From Eunapius fragilis (Eukaryota > Porifera > Demospongiae > Spongillida > Spongillidae), in the NCBI GenBank assembly GCA_963681505.1, contig OY811972.1:15420610-15484609 (forward strand): DNA of 64,000 nt. The letters run 5' to 3'. Position 1 is the first letter of the stretch. Every line of letters starts with the position of its first letter. The notes below the pieces were generated by a model. The model did not search any database. It saw nothing but the letters and a program-made list of their open reading frames with translations, and was not told the origin of the DNA. A program made the translations under genes and the position numbers. Shown piece after piece: positions 32,738 through 45,893 of the stretch.

Positions 32738-35661
32738 CTGCACATGTATTCTCCTGTTTCTTCGACTTTGTACCACTGCTCTTACTTCCCCCTCCTCCTC
32801 CAATGACAACATCATTCTTTGTACCTTCTTCCAGGTGAGGTACAGGTTCTGGGGGGCACTGCAATGGTAGTACTGTGTCAAACATCATGGCGGGAGGATT
32901 CCCAGCGACCACTCCCTCTGATACATTGTTCATTTCGAATACACCCTCAGTGACCTGAGGTACAGAGAGTAGCCTAGCTTTCTCCTTGGGGTAAAGTGAT
33001 AAATCACTGGATGGCTTCACCACAACGTCATCATCCACCATGGTGGATGATGGCTCCGCCTTTTCCTCCACCTCCTCCTCCTCATTCACAGGAACGTCTC
33101 CACCAGCTGGGGGAGTGGGAGGAGAACAATTTGGGAGTGAAGGGGTTAAAGCATTCAATGACAGAAGACAAGCAAACATTTGTAAAACACTCAATTTGCC
33201 ATCACTTTACATCTCTACACACACACACACACATACCTCAAACCTTAGGGCCATCACTTTACAGCACTACAAACACATACATACCTTGGGCCTTAGGGCC
33301 TCTCAAAGCTGCTAACACCTTACCTTTCGCTGTTTCAACAGTTTTCTTCTTTTTGTTTTTCTTCTTTTTCTTCTTTGATACCTTTCCACCATCGCCACCA
33401 CCACCTCCTCCACCATCTGCACCAGCACCTCCCCCACCACCTCCACCCCCATAGTCTTTTCTCCCCTTCACTTCTTCCTCAATTGGCATCATTAACCCCT
33501 TCTCTCCTAGGACATTCATCAGGTTCAGGTCTTTGCCGAGGACGTAAGCTTTCACCCCAGTGTGGTCCACCGTGGTGAAAGGACTGGCCTGGGGCGGGAA
33601 TGACCCGCCAGGAGGATGGGGAGGAGGGCCGTCGGCGTCCTTACCCCTCCTCTTGTTCTTCTTCTGCTGCTTCGTCTGTTCCCTCAGCTGGTCCAAGGCA
33701 CCCATCACGTGGGCATCCAGAGGTCCATCCACACCGTGTGTGAAGGGGATGGCCAGGTACCCCGCAGACGTGCTGTCCAGCCCCGTGTAGGAGAGGAGGG
33801 CCTGAGTGATGGAGGGCTTGGTCAAAGACCTCAATGCCTTCTTCTTCTCCTTCAGCTTCTTCCGCAGCTCCTCGGTGGTCTGTGCCCTAGGGGGCAGGAG
33901 GGCCGAGGTGGGCGGAGTTTTCCGCGGGTGGTTAAGGTGGGGGAACTTGCGCCTGTCAATGTTTCGGTGCTCCGCCAGATACTCCTCCAGCTTCTCCTGG
34001 GCGGTGAGGTGTCGTTCCGTGAACTCCTTGGTCGACACCAGTCGGGTTGGTCCCTTCTCCGACTCGGGTTGAAACGTCAGGTACCCGGTCCCTTCCTGGT
34101 GCGCAAAGACGTCGTAGTCCTTGGAGACGCACGCCTGTATCTCTTCCACGGAGGCCTCCCCCTCCAAGATGGTGGTCCCGTCCTCGGAGCTGATGATGGT
34201 GGCCTTGTCGTAGCTGCCGTCCACCTTGTAACCTTGCTTCCTGAGGGTCTCCGTGTCCACCTGGGCCACTATGATGGTCCTCTTCTCTCTGGGCCTGCCC
34301 CGGGAGTCCAGGAGGTTAGGGGTAGGGATGGCCTGTCTCACCACTGTCGTCTGGGGGTCCAGCTGTATCGTCGGGATTAAGTTGACGGGCGGGGCGGGGA
34401 ACAGGCCCTTCTTGAAGTGAGGTTCCCAGGGCTTGGGCTTGAAGAATATACCCGGGGGGTTGCCTTTGCCGTCTTTGGCGATGGCAGGCTTTACCCGGGA
34501 ATCGTCCCTACCCCGTCGTCCTCTTCCCCCCTCCTCCTCTTCGTCCTGGTCGGTGCTGCACCGCTCGTAGAACTTCCTCTGTTCCTCCTCGCTCCTCCTG
34601 TTCAGGTTATCCAGGTGGTCCTGCGGCCACACCAGAGTACCCTGCCTCTTTACCCGCTCGTGCCCGGAGGGCATCTCCGCGCCCCCGTCGATGGACCGGT
34701 ACGCGGCCCTCTCGCTCTTATTAAGGTACACCTTGGGGACCCCGGAGGGTCCGAACATATCCGTGAGGAGCTTGACGTAGTGGTAGAAGCGCGGGAGCTC
34801 GAAGAGGACGAACACCACGGGGATCTTTTTCACCCCCATGGGCATCTCCAGCGACAGGTACCGCTTAAGCACACCCTCGTACTCACCCGCGTCGAATTGC
34901 AGGACCCCGTCCCGACGGTACCGCTCCTTGAACGCCGTGTACTTCTCCACGTGCATCATCACTATGGTGACCCACATCATGAACGAGTGCACGGTCGGGT
35001 TGTTGAAGAGCGTGTCCCTCATGAGGTCCAGCAGGACGACAATCTTGTCCCTGTTGCAGGCGAACGTGCGCCCCATCATCTCGTACATCTCGACGTACTC
35101 GGGGGATATGCTGGTGGGCACCTGGGGGCTCGTGAGAAGCGTCTCCGTCCTCAGGCGGAGATACTTCAGCTGCCTCAGCTCCGCGTACTCGGCCCGGCAC
35201 CACTCTTCGCACACGCGGCGGGCGTTCTCGAACATGAACGAGGCCACCCCCGTGTGCTGCTCCCTCCGGAGTTCTCCGTTCTCCGTCGCCGCCACCAGCA
35301 TCAGCTCCAGGAGGTCGTGAAGGACCTCGTGGTGCTGTACGCAGGCGTGGTTGGCGGCCATGACAGACATCGAGGGCTGAACCTTCACTTCGCTGGGGAG
35401 GTCGTCGCAGAGGCTACCGTTGGACGAGGCCGCGTTTTCCACCCGGCCGCAGCGCCGGCACTGGACGCTGGCCAGGCCGACCACCCCCACGTCCAGCATG
35501 TAGACCTCCAACTTGTCTGACAGGAGGGACGACTTGTCTCGCTTGTGGCCGCACGAGCGACAGGACCTCGCTAGGATCTGGTCGGTCACGGCGTTGTGCA
35601 GACGTTTTCGGAAGTCTTCGTCGCTCTGGTCTGACTTGGCGTCCACCCGCGGACTGGCCAT
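32738..35661 (-). CDS. MYND-family gene B, partial copy of gene A without its MYND exon
   Basis: Exons 35661-33324 and 33106-32738, same splice sites and phases as gene A. Exon 1 is almost identical to that of A at the protein level, with only scattered changes and shorter glycine runs. Exon 2 has one proline-rich decapeptide instead of about twelve. It ends with a good donor (TGTGCAG|GTAATG, phase 1), but the third exon with the MYND finger is not found downstream. The next downstream exon that fits in phase is the FN3 exon at 31961. The gene is therefore either a truncated copy, a chimera, or one allele of A placed in tandem by the assembly. Confidence 0.72.
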
Positions 35662-35884
35662 GTTGTTTTGAAGTGGAAAATCGTAATATTGAAGGAATGC
35701 CGCATAAATATTTTATTGCATATAGCGTTGAGAGTAACATAACGCATATACCGTATTTACACACAACGAGTGCGCATAAATATTTTGCAATCATTACATA
35801 ATGCATACCGTATATGCACATAGCGATTAATTAATTTTATGCATTGCGTCCCGGCGCCCCCCCCCCCCCCCCCCTTCCATTACA

Positions 35885-38800
35885 CTACCCAGTGACGTCC
35901 TTCTTGAGGTAGTAAGAGCAGGTCAGCTTGTGTGTCTTCCAGTGCCCCTTCTGGCAGTCGTTGTTGCAGTAGGCTACCCTCTTGCACGCCGAGCACACCC
36001 TGATCCTGTCCAGTATCTCCAGCCGACAGTTCTCACACACCTTGAACTTGTCCCTGGCCGTCTTCCTCGCCTTCACGCTGGGCTGCAGCGACACTGTGTC
36101 GTCGGGGAGCCCATCTGTGGGCGTGGTCAAGTCCTCGCCGTTGGTCTTGTTTGTGGGGGTGATGGTGGGGATGTCAGCAGGGGAGGGTGATGGTGTAGTG
36201 AGGGTGGGTTTGGTGACACGAGTCGACTGATCGCTACGCTCCAGCTGTGAGGTGGTGAGGGTGTAAGTGTCCTGCACCACGCCAAGGCTGTCTCTAACGG
36301 CTAGACCACTTGTATCCTGACCACGCCCCCTGGCCTCCTCACCGAGGACAACCATCCCATCCCTTGGGTCCAACACCCGGGCAACAGAGACCTCATCCTT
36401 CAGGATGGGCTTTTCTGTTTTCACTTGAAATTTATCTATTCCTCCTCTTGGTGTCTCCGTCTGGGTCGTATTTTGGCACACTTTTTCATCTGACAATTTC
36501 ACCTTGGAATAGTCTGTAGACTCCAATGTGGGGTTTATGTTGCCAGGGGTGGGGTTTATGTTGCCAGGGATGGGGCTTATGTTTCCAGGGATTGGATTTA
36601 TGTTGCCAGGGGTGGGGTTTATGTCGCCATGGGTGGAGCTTAAGCCTGTCTTGTTGAGGGCCTCAACGCAGCTAGACTCCCCGCCACTTAAGATTACACT
36701 GTCTGCAGCTGCCTCTTTCTTTAACGGCCCAAGATCCTTACCACCATCAGACTTCCCCCCATCCTCATGGAGCTTCCCCACCACCGCTGCCTTGTTCGAC
36801 TTCTTCTTCTTCTTCTTTCCCTTCTGTTCCAGCGCGGACGTTTGAACCTCATGGGACACACCCTCACCTTTCGGCCCTGCACTACCAGGGGGGAGGAGTT
36901 TGTCGTTGGCAGAGCTCGTATCCCCTTGACCCACGCACTTGGTACCAAGGCTCGTGGTCCCCTCACACAGCTTGGAGGAGGAGGAGGAGGAAGTCTTGTG
37001 TTTTGCTTGGAACGGCCGAGAGTTGATGGGTTCCTGGACTGCTGTAACGCTGGCTGTGTCCATGAGCTCACCTGTGTGGTGTTGAGTGTACATGTGTGGT
37101 GCATGTGTGTGGGGTGTTTGATGAGCAAGTGTGAATGTGTGTGTACATGTGTGGTGTTGTGTGTACATGTGTGGGGTGTTTGATGAGCAAGTGTGAGTGT
37201 GTGTGTACATGTGTGGTGTTGTGTACATGTGTGGTGTTATTCGTACATGTGTGGGGTGTTTGATGAGCAAGTGTGAGTGTGTGTGTACATGTGTGGTGTT
37301 GTGTACATGTGTGGTGTTATTCGTACATGTGTGTGGAGTGTTTGATGAGCAAGTGTGAGTGTGTGTGTGTACATGTGTGGTGTTATGCGTACATGTGTGT
37401 GGGGTGTTTGATGAGCAAGTGTGAGTGTGTGTGTACATGTGTGGTGTTGTGTGTACGTGTGTGGGGTGTTTGATGAACAAGTGTGAGTACGAATACATTC
37501 CAAGGTGCACAAGGATCTCGTACAATTATACACGTACATACTAAGTTCACAGACTCACAGCACTGAGATGCATCTTACACACCACACATACATGTAAAAT
37601 ACACATGTGAACGTGAGACTGTGCATGTAGTGTGCATGTGTGCTGTGTGTGATGTGTGCATGTGTGCTGTGTGTGATGTGTGATGTGTGTATATGAAGTG
37701 GTATGTATGCATGTGTGGTGACCACGTACTTTGCTTTCCCCTGCCCCTCCTCTCCTTCTTCCTCATCATCTCCCACCTCATCCTCTCCTCCTCCAGGTCC
37801 CTCTCCAGCTTCTCCTGGTTGTACTTCTGGAACACCTCGTCCGTGTCGGTCCAGAGGGCGTGCCGGTACAGCTCCAGTATGCTGAGCCTAGCCACGGCCA
37901 TGGGGAACCCTATGGAGGTGATGGTCTTCAGGTCACCCTCCAGGTCGTTGTCGTAGTCCTTCCTTGAGGTCCTCTCCCTCGCCAGCTTCACCCCCTTCAT
38001 GATGTACTCCTCCAGGTACTCCAGCATCTTCCCCGTCCAGTTGGTCGTGAAGGGGATACCGGAGAGGTCGTCGGCCCCGTTGGCAAAGGGCACAATGTAC
38101 CCGCCCCCACTCCTGGAGGAAGAGGAGGAAGAGGAGGAGGCCCTCGAAGACACCTGCTGGTACATGGGGGGGACCTGCCTAGCCGACACCATGTTCTTCC
38201 TACTCTCGATGGACGACTTGAGCTTCCTCTTGAGGTCGGCCCTCCGCAAGGGGGGCCTCCCCTTGGCCTCGATGACCTCCCTGTACCTCTTCTCGGCCAC
38301 CTGCTGCGTCATGGCGTCGTTGCTCTTCATGAGCAGTCTCAGCTCCTCCTCACTGCAGTCCTCCATGAACTTCTCGATCCTCTTCTGCTCCTCCATGTGG
38401 TACGAACACTCCTCCCCCTCGGGGGGCACAAATATCTGGTACTTGTGGCACATGTAGTCCCGCACGCGGACGATGTCCTTCGAGTCGACCACGATGTGCT
38501 CCACCATCCCCTTCTCCGAGGCCACGAGCAGGGCGGTCCCCTCCCTCCCCTCGGCACAGGGTTGCCTGTACCTCCTCAGTACCTCCATGTCCACCTCGGC
38601 CACGATGAAGCGCATGTAGTCCACGGGGCCCGTGGGACGGGGGAGGCTGGCCAGGGCCTCGCGGATGTTGTCGGGGAGGTTGATGGGCGGGTTGGTGATC
38701 CAGGTCTCGAAGGGAGGGGTGGGTTTGGCGTCGGGGGGGAAGGTGAGGGAAGTGAATTTGCCAGGGCACGGTAGTATGGAGGAGGAGGAGGAGGAGGAGG

Positions 38801-40265
38801 AGGGGATGATGGAAGAGGAGGTGGAGGAAGAGGTGGAGGTGGAGGCGGAAGGGGTCTTGATAATGATTATGGACTTGGGAGATGGCATGCTGCTACTTCC
38901 ACTAGTACTGGGCTGGTCACCTTTTGAAGACGCAGACCCTGCCACAGCCACTGCTTCAGCAAGTGTGGCCACCGGGGGCGGTAGGCGGAGCTTCCCCGAC
39001 TCGTCCAAATGCTCGTTGCATCTCTTCACCAAGTTCTCCAGCCCTATCTGCTCCACCTTGAGCATCGCCGCCACGGCAACGGAGGGCTCGAGGCGGGCTT
39101 TGATCTGCTCGTAGAGCTCGCATTTGAACTGGTCCCCCGTGAGCATCTTCGTGGGTTGGCTCTCCGACGTCTGGTCTTTGGGTTCGTCCTTCAAGCAGTA
39201 CACGGTGGAGGCTACGGGGGCGAAAGGGAAGCTCTTCCTCAGCTCGACAGCGGCGGACACGTCCCCGTTCGCTGCTGCGAGTGCCGCTCTTTCCGCGGGC
39301 GTGAGAAACGTCGTCGTCGGAAGAGCGCTCCCGGTCCCGCCACTCGCGTCCCGCCCGCGCGAAGACAGGAACTCCACGTAGTGGTAGAACCGGGGCATCT
39401 CGAAAAGGACGAACGCCACGGGTATCTTCCTGATGCCGAGCGGCAGCTCGAGCGAGACGAGGCGCTGGTCCAGCTCCTTGTACGAGGCGCTGCTCGAGCT
39501 CACCCGCCCCGCGTGGTGAGCGACAAACTCTTCGCAGCGGTCGACGTGGGTCATGACCAGGGTCACCCATGTCCACACGCTGTCGTGCGTCGGACGGACG
39601 ATGAGGGTGTCCCTGATGAGCTCCAGCAGGCAAAGGATCTTGTTTCGGTTGCCCTGGAAGCTGTTCCCCATCATCTCGTACATCTCGCGATATTCCAGTG
39701 AATTCTCGCGCGCGAGGCTCGGCTCGTAGGCGGCCACTTGGGACTCCGCGTAGGAGGTGGCCCGGGTCTCCCTGAAGAGGCGGAGGTACTTCTTCTGCCT
39801 CAGCTCCGCGTACTCGTCCCTGCACCACTCCTCACACACGCGCCTGACGTTGTCGAACATGAACTTAGCTATCTCGGCGTGTTGCTCCTTACGCTCCAAC
39901 TTGTCGTCGATGGCGGCCACTTGCAAGAGCTCCATGAGGTCGTGAAGGACTTCGAAGTGGGTCACGAGGAGGAGACAACGGAGGGCCTCGTTCGGTCGGA
40001 TGCGGAACCTCATTTCCGCGGGATCGGAGAACGCCGGGTCAGAAACTACGTGGCTTTCCCGCTGGCACCGAACGCAGCGGACGAGCTGGCTCGCCACCAC
40101 GCCGCTGTCCCAGAGTTGGAAGAAGGGCGTGACTCGCCGCATCACGGCCCTGGACGTCCCCCTCGTGCCGCAATGGTCGCATGGCCGCGACTCGCTGTAG
40201 ATCTTGCTCGCAAATGCTTCGGTGAACGTATCAAGAAAAGATGGACTAGCGTAGTACTTGGACAT
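35885..40265 (-). CDS. MYND zinc-finger protein, gene C (two exons, ~1240 aa)
   Basis: Exons 40265-37730 and 37071-35885; donor GCAAA|GTACGT and acceptor CACACAG join in phase. Start is the ATG of 'MSKYYASPSF'. N-terminal CxxC pairs ('CDHCG', 'VRCVRCQ'), then 'THFEVLHDLMELLQVAA', 'RRVCEEWCRDEYAELRQKK', 'YREMYEMMGNSF' and 'IRDTL' mark the same domain as in A. It continues with a serine-rich linker and a long charged C-terminal half. Exon 2 has a short 'GNINPTPGNINP'-type repeat and ends in the MYND finger. The last 170 bp of coding sequence are the same as in gene A, though the rest is strongly diverged. Function unknown. MRPL45 starts 119 bp away on the other strand. Confidence 0.82.
37075..37490. 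repeat. Minisatellite in the intron of gene C
   Basis: Units of about 55-90 bp made of GTACATGTGTGGTGTT, GGGGTGTTTGATGAGCAAG and (TG)n blocks, repeated about six times right upstream of the exon 2 acceptor (in the direction of transcription). Confidence 0.8.
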
Positions 40266-40384
40266 CACTCGAAGCACCTTTATTTTTTCACCCTCTTTCA
40301 CTTGAAGCTATACGTCCACGTCTTGTTTATTTTCATTCATCGATACCGTATATATCGAATTATCTGTAATTAGGCAACAATATA
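40266..40384. promoter_or_regulatory. Shared divergent promoter of gene C and MRPL45
   Basis: Only 119 bp separate the two start codons. It contains a TCGATACCGTATATATCGA partial palindrome near 40338-40357. Such a short gap leaves no room for two separate promoters, so a bidirectional promoter is inferred. Confidence 0.55.
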
Positions 40385-41970
40385 ATGTCGCGGTTGGTGG
40401 TGCAGGTTTCCAGTGCAGTGCTGTGCGTACAGCTGCACAGCTGCAAATTAATCTCCCGCCACTCAGCCCCCGCAGCAGCGCTCATCCAAATTCGGGGGCA
40501 TGCTCAGAACTACGGGGCCTTCACACGTGATCCGTTCAAGACGTTTCAGCGCAAGCTAGCCAGGAAGCAGGCTAACCGTAACACGAAGGTGCCCCTGGTA
40601 TCGACGGAACGGAGCCAGACCGAGCTCCTGCTACCAATAAATGTTTGGAGCTTGGGTGAGCATGTGCGCTTCATTAAAACTGCCTCGTGCCCTGACCGCT
40701 TTATTCTCGACTTTCGTGCTAGGTCAGACGATTGTTAGTGCGCCATTGGAGAAGTTTGCCAAGCCACCTTTGTTCTCTAAGGAGGTATTTTTAGGCGGCG
40801 GAAGAGGGGTGGAGGAGGGGGGGGGGGGGGGGGCTAGGGGCTGTGTTTGTGATTGCCTGTTTTACATCCTTTCGTTTGGATAGGGGTTAAAACACAAATG
40901 GGGTGCATTGAAAGAAGGTATTGCCACCATCTATTCGTAAGTGCCCAACCTGGTGTTATACGGCATCACGTGATCCCTTTGAACGTCGATGTGTTTGTGG
41001 CCTCATCGCTCATTCAGGGGCGCTGTGATTCGGCGCAGGCTGAAAAAGATCGAACCCTTTCAGCCAATCCCGTTTGCCCGTTGGGCCCAGCAAGCCTTCT
41101 GTGAGGTGAACGAGGCACTGATGAGGTGAGCCGGCTGCTTTCAAATAGAGCACTGAATACAAATACACACCACAGCCAACCTCCAGACGTACTTGGTTCA
41201 CTTTAAGAACCACCAAAGGCACACATACGCACCTGTTACATTTCGATATCCACCTTATTTTTACCCCCCCCCCCCCCCCCCCCCCCCCCTTTCCTAAAAT
41301 CTTGGTATACCTTGTTCCTTCCCACAGAAGGGAGAAAGAGAAACTTGTATTGCTGACAACTGAAGGGGCTGCTAAGGTATCTGGGGGGGGGGGGGGGGGG
41401 GGGGGGGGAGTGGACGGAAGATTAGTTTACAGGAGGAGGGATAGGGAACAGGGGTGCGTTGAAGCAAGAAGGAGGAACAGGGGTGTTTTGGAGAATGAAG
41501 GGGGAACAGGGGTGTGTTGGAGCAAGAAGGAGGAACAGGGGTGTGTCCTTCCTGCTAACTAAGCACATAGTATAAATATGCACCACAGGTCAAAAACAGC
41601 AGTCAACCCAGTGACCTGTCAGGACGAACTTGACTCGCTTAAAGTGCATGAACATAATAACCAACCACAATTTGTATTAAATAAGGATTGGTTATTTGTG
41701 GTCAAATATAAAGACTTCCTATTAAGCTAAGCCAAGCACACACTGATTGACTTGTGAGCTGTAACTGTAACCAACATTTTGCAGAAGTATTATTCTTGAG
41801 TTGTTGCCTGTGTTGTTATGCCTTGCTTAAGCCTTCATCTGTAAATGACATCACACTGAGGAGAGGGGAGGAGGGTTCTAAGAAGCACTGTGAAGGAAAA
41901 AGGGGGGGGGGGGTTTTGTAAGGCCGTATGCACAGTATGTCCTTCATGTATTGATTGTCCGGATGTCTGA

Positions 41971-42010
<40 letters not shown>

Positions 42011-42158
42011 AGTTTAAAGGAGGAGTTTGAAAACAAGAAGTTTGTTTGGAAGATGGTGGCAGACGTGGAGAGGCCTAGGGTAGTGAGTGCCAAGATTGCT
42101 CCCCTCATGGACAAGGATAACCTCTATGCCCAGGTGGTTCTGAGGATGCATACCAAGC

Positions 42159-42237
<79 letters not shown>

Positions 42238-43428
42238 TGTGTGTGTGTGTACCTTTTTGACATTAGGCTCTTACCTCTCTTCTCTCCTATCCTAAGCTTT
42301 CAATATGTCTTTGCTCACTGTTGCATAGTCTTTCTATGGGAGTACACTGCCTACACAGGGTGCAGAGAGAGAGAAAGCTTATAGCCGTAGTCTTGAGACG
42401 ATACAGGTAAGTGGAACTGTATCGTCTCAAAAAAAAAAACTAGCGGTTATAAGTTATCTCCATGATCTGCTGTTAAGCTGCACTCACCCAGTCATGTGGC
42501 CAGTCATATCAGTTCACTCCCATGGCAGCACTTGCTATCAGTGGTACTGAGGTGGACCTACGCATTGATATGACTCAGTAGTTGTAAAACATAAGATTTC
42601 GCTCTGTTCCCATATATATATTTGTCATGTGAAGATGAGCTCGCTTGCATATCATTCAAGTTATTAACGACCTTCTAACTGCTAACTGCACTTGACCAAA
42701 TCTAAAATATTCTTAGAGATGACGTAGAGGATGGTCTTTGTAAGGATTCCTAGTTGCGGCTCGTTTATAATTTATTATTAGAGGATTGGCCTGAAAAAGA
42801 AATAATTACGCACCACATAATTAGTTCGAGCCATGAATACTGCTAAGGTTGGAGGTAATTACCTTGTGGTTACCTCTCATCAATAGTGATAGGTCAGAGA
42901 GTTGTTATTGCATGGTTGTCTGGCCACACCCACCTACTGATGGTGGTGTGGGTGTGTCCCACCAAGCACGTCTTCAACTGATGGCTATCTACAGTGGGTA
43001 TGTCCCAACCAACCAAGCTGCCAACATGAGTTGTTATTGCATGGTTGTCTGGCCACACCCACCTACTGATGGTGGTGTGGGTGTGTCCCACCAAGCACGT
43101 CTTCAACTGATGGCTATCTACAGTGGGTATGTCCCAACCAACCAAGCTGCCAACATGTCCGTACAGAAATGGCAAGCACTTTTGGCTGTGTACCACTTTG
43201 CAGTAACCACGCCCATTCATGTCGTCAGGGACGTTTTTAACTATAGACACACAACACACACTAGGCAATATCGCTCGTGTCGATTTTTGTCCCCTTAGCC
43301 TGTTGAGTGGACAGTCTTGTAGTTTGTAGAGTGGTCGTTGGTACAACAACTTACCAGTATACCTTTGGGCTTACCCATTGTGCATGTGCATGTACATGGT
43401 GTAGAGAACATGCACACACACACACACA

Positions 43429-43477
<49 letters not shown>

Positions 43478-45582
43478 CGCACACACACACACACACACAC
43501 ACATTGCATCCTGTGTTGGTGTGATACGAACCAAGTTAGGAAATGTCCCAAACAGGTTAGAGAAAGACCATTATGGTGCACATCATCTGTAGTAGTACTT
43601 ATCCCTTAGTCATCTGTAGTAGTACTTATCCCTTAGTCATCTGTAGTAGTACTTGTCCCTTAGTCATCTGTAGTAGTACTTGTCCCTTAGTCATCTGTAG
43701 TAGTACTTATCCCTTAGTCATCTGTAGTAGTACTTGTCCCTTAGTCATCTGTAGTGGTACTTGTCCCTTAGTCATCTGTAGTGGTACTTGTCCCTTAGTC
43801 ATCTGTAGTAGTACTTATCCCTTAGTCATCTGTAGTAGTACTTGTCCCTTAGTCATCTGTAGTAGTACTTGTCCCGTAGTCATCTGTAGTAGTACTTGTC
43901 CCTTAGTCATCTGTAGTACTTGTCCCTTAGTCATCTGTAGTAGTACTTATCCCTTAGTCATCTGTAGTAGTACTTGTCCCTTAGTCATCTGTAGTAGTAC
44001 TTGTCCCTTAGTCATCTGTAGTGGTACTTGTCCCTTAGTCATCTGTAGTGGTACTTGTCCCTTAGTCATCTGTAGTAGTACTTATCCCTTAGTCATCTGT
44101 AGTAGTACTTGTCCCGTAGTCATCTGTAGTAGTACTTGTCCCTTAGTCATCTGTAGTACTTGTCCCTTAGTCATCTGTAGTAGTACTTGTCCCTTAGTCA
44201 TCTGTACTAGTACTTGTCCCTTAGTCATCTGTAGTAGTACTTGTCCCTTAGTCATCTGTACTAGTACTTGTCCCTTAGTCATCTGTACTAGTACTTGTCC
44301 CTTAGTCATCTGCAGTAGTACTTGTCCCGTAGTCATCTGTAGTAGTACTTGTCCCTTAGTCATCTGTAGTGGTACTTGTCCCTTAGTCATCTGTAGTAGT
44401 ACTTATCCCTTAGTCATCTGTAGTAGTACTTGTCCCTTAGTCATCTGTAGTAGTACTTGTCCCGTAGTCATCTGTAGTAGTACTTGTCCCTTAGTCATCT
44501 GTAGTACTTGTCCCTTAGTCATCTGTAGTAGTACTTATCCCTTAGTCATCTGTAGTAGTACTTGTCCCTTAGTCATCTGTAGTAGTACTTGTCCCTTAGT
44601 CATCTGTAGTGGTACTTGTCCCTTAGTCATCTGTAGTGGTACTTGTCCCTTAGTCATCTGTAGTAGTACTTGTCCCTTAGTCATCTGTAGTAGTACTTGT
44701 CCCGTAGTCATCTGTAGTAGTACTTGTCCCTTAGTCATCTGTAGTACTTGTCCCTTAGTCATCTGTAGTAGTACTTGTCCCTTAGTCATCTGTACTAGTA
44801 CTTGTCCCTTAGTCATCTGTAGTAGTACTTGTCCCTTAGTCATCTGTACTAGTACTTGTCCCTTAGTCATCTGTACTAGTACTTGTCCCTTAGTCATCTG
44901 CAGTAGTACTTGTCCCGTAGTCATCTGTAGTAGTACTTGTCCCTTAGTCATCTGTAGTACTTGTCCCTTAGTCATCTGTAGTAGTACTTGTCCCTTAGTC
45001 ATCTGTAGTACTTGTCCCTTAGTCATCTGTAGTAGTACTTGTCCCTTAGTCATCTGTACTAGTACTTGTCCCTTAGTCATCTGTAGTAGTACTTGTCCCT
45101 TAGTCATCTGTACTAGTACTTGTCCCTTAGTCATCTGTACTAGTACTTGTCCCGTAGTCATCTGCAGTAGTACTTGTCCCTTAGTCATCTGTAGTAGTAC
45201 TTGTCCCTTAGTCATCTGTAGTAGTACTTGTCCCTTAGTCATCTGTAGTAGTACTTGTCCCTTAGTCATCTGTAGTAGTACTTATCCCTTAGTCATCTGT
45301 AGTAGTACTTGTCCCTTACTCATCTGTACTAGTACCTTAGTCATCTGTAGTAGTACCTTAGTCATCTGTACTAGTACTTGTCCCTTAGTCATCTGTAGTA
45401 GTACTTATCCCTTAGTCATCTGTAGTAGTACTTGCCCCTTAGCCATTGTCTCTTTGGCTTATCTGTGTGTATACAATAAGTCATGTTTCTGGTTGGTGCA
45501 ATTCCAAACTTTTTTTGTACCTTGTTATGTTGGCATAGGACTTCCCAGCATACATGAATAACTCTATGGATAGTTCATCATT

Positions 45583-45648
<66 letters not shown>

Positions 45649-45850
45649 TATGTGTGTGTGTGTCTATGTGTGTGTGTGTGTGTCTATGTGTGTGTGTGTG
45701 CTCAGTTCTCTCTTGTCTCTGCAAAAGTTGGGTTGCACACTAGTTTTGTTGTCTTGTTGTTTGTTTGTTTCTGTTCTCTTTCATTTTGCATTGTACCATA
45801 ATGTGACTCCAGCGGTAGTCCGTGCTTGTAAACGTTGTGTGTATGTGCAG

Positions 45851-45893
<43 letters not shown>

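Noticed and set aside
43573-45561. A 662-residue plus-strand frame and a 244-residue minus-strand frame made of short repeated peptides.
   Set aside because: Both are translations of the 27 bp minisatellite inside MRPL45 intron 6; the unit is a multiple of three without stops.
45537-45590. Possible additional MRPL45 exon '[16 protein letters not shown]'.
   Set aside because: The family alignment is continuous from exon 6 to exon 7 without it, and it runs into a (TG)n tract.
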